Source of the DNA: Chlamydiae bacterium CG10_big_fil_rev_8_21_14_0_10_42_34 | GTDB lineage: Bacteria > Chlamydiota > Chlamydiia > Chlamydiales > SM23-39 | NCBI GenBank assembly: GCA_002773795.1 | Contig: PFAD01000018.1 | Span: 88,682 to 152,681, forward strand | Direction of reading: 5' to 3' | DNA: 64,000 nt | Part shown: positions 63,650 to 64,000 of the stretch, piece by piece | How positions within the stretch are numbered: position 1 is the first letter of the stretch | Layout of the letters: the number at the start of each line of letters is the position of its first letter | The notes under the pieces: generated by a model | Told to the model about the DNA's origin: nothing | Database searches by the model: none | What the model saw: the letters and a program-made list of their open reading frames with translations, nothing else | Made by a program: the position numbers and the translations under genes

Positions 63650-64000
63650 GTGCGCATTTTTTGTTCTATTTTCCTTCTTGCGATATCGCCCCTACTTTCC
63701 CTTCCAACGGGCATGCAAAATGTTGAAGGAGAGGTAGCTGCGCCTATTTTAAATGAAGATGGCTCCCTCTTGATCAAAAGTGGAGAGAGGAGCTCGGCTG
63801 ATTGGGATAGTTTTTCTATTGGCCCAAATGAGCACGTGATCTTTGAGCAGGCAAGTGTAAACTCTTCATTCTTAAACCGTGTCATCGGTAACGAGGGTAG
63901 TGAGCTTTTAGGGCGGCTCTCATCAAACGGATCGATCTTTCTCATCAATCCCAACGGAATTTTAATCGGCCCATCGGCAGAAATTGAAGCGGCTAGCTTC
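63650..64000 (+). CDS. Second TpsA (haemagglutinin-like) gene, N terminus only, cut by window edge
   Basis: Begins with GTG 63650 (GAGG 5 bases upstream; no other start codon exists in the frame before the upstream stop at 63605). The 117 visible codons encode a signal peptide (CSIFLLAISPLLSLP) and the first part of a TPS domain with LINPNGILIGP. Over 81 aligned residues it differs from the 4165-aa TpsA at 11 positions by eye. It is on the opposite strand to that gene, pointing out of the window. Complete length unknown. Confidence 0.85.
   Translation, partial: MRIFCSIFLLAISPLLSLPTGMQNVEGEVAAPILNEDGSLLIKSGERSSADWDSFSIGPNEHVIFEQASVNSSFLNRVIGNEGSELLGRLSSNGSIFLINPNGILIGPSAEIEAASF

Noticed and set aside
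63628..63954. Minus-strand reading frame of 108 codons at the right edge
   Set aside because: It is antisense to the second TpsA gene, whose plus-strand translation matches the first TpsA almost residue for residue.

Overview
This 64 kb window looks like chromosome of a Chlamydia-related (environmental) member of the Chlamydiota. The evidence is gene content and order. A type III secretion run sctJ / CT560-like gene / sctL / sctR / sctS / sctT (3284-7545) has the order found in Chlamydia. A compact shikimate operon aroB-aroA-aroK-aroC (8231-12158) and sufBCDS (17597-13182) fit as well. Eukaryotic-like F-box/ankyrin and F-box/LRR proteins suggest a eukaryotic host. The gene set is richer than in pathogenic Chlamydia: UMP synthesis, dTDP-rhamnose, phosphoketolase, an H+-ATPase, two-component signalling and two-partner secretion. 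I cannot name the genus. No rRNA, tRNA or CRISPR was found.

Layout. 39-2318: eukaryote-type pyrE and pyrF, overlapping, then a rhamnosyltransferase-like GT2. 2357-7955: a Ser/Pro-rich protein, the T3SS operon chained by 4-base stop/start overlaps, and a coupled four-helix membrane gene split by an in-frame stop. 8051-8230: a gene-free stretch with several hairpins. 8231-13242: shikimate genes and two unknowns. 13182-17597: SUF iron-sulfur assembly (minus strand). 17696-19907: a small unknown gene with a probable leaderless promoter, then NfeD-like and flotillin genes. 19942-23543 (minus): pgeF, rmlC, rmlD, rmlB and an unknown. 23649-26537: a DMT transporter, a small exported protein, a SAM decarboxylase with an export signal, a 152-bp palindromic element, and an exported kinase-fold protein.

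26662-38598 is the most striking block. A plus-strand operon encodes an outer-membrane barrel (DUF2490-like), a GT2 with no standard start codon, an AlkP-fold-like protein, HPt, receiver, membrane-anchored HEAT protein and a PgaC/BcsA-like synthase. Facing it is a minus-strand operon of hybrid histidine kinase, receiver, CHASE-PAS sensor without a kinase, and a TPR plus beta-barrel porin (PgaA/BcsC-like layout). Together they read as a polysaccharide synthesis and export apparatus controlled by a phosphorelay, which is unexpected in a chlamydia. Phosphoketolase lies directly upstream of the kinase on the same strand, and acetate kinase plus a P-type H+-ATPase diverge from it.

44662-64000 is an accessory, host-interaction region: a gutted ATPase remnant, ispD, a secreted protein with a duplicated domain, an F-box/ankyrin protein, a TpsB transporter, a convergent 4165-residue TpsA haemagglutinin-like adhesin with hierarchical repeats, an F-box/LRR protein, and the start of a second, closely related TpsA gene running off the right edge.
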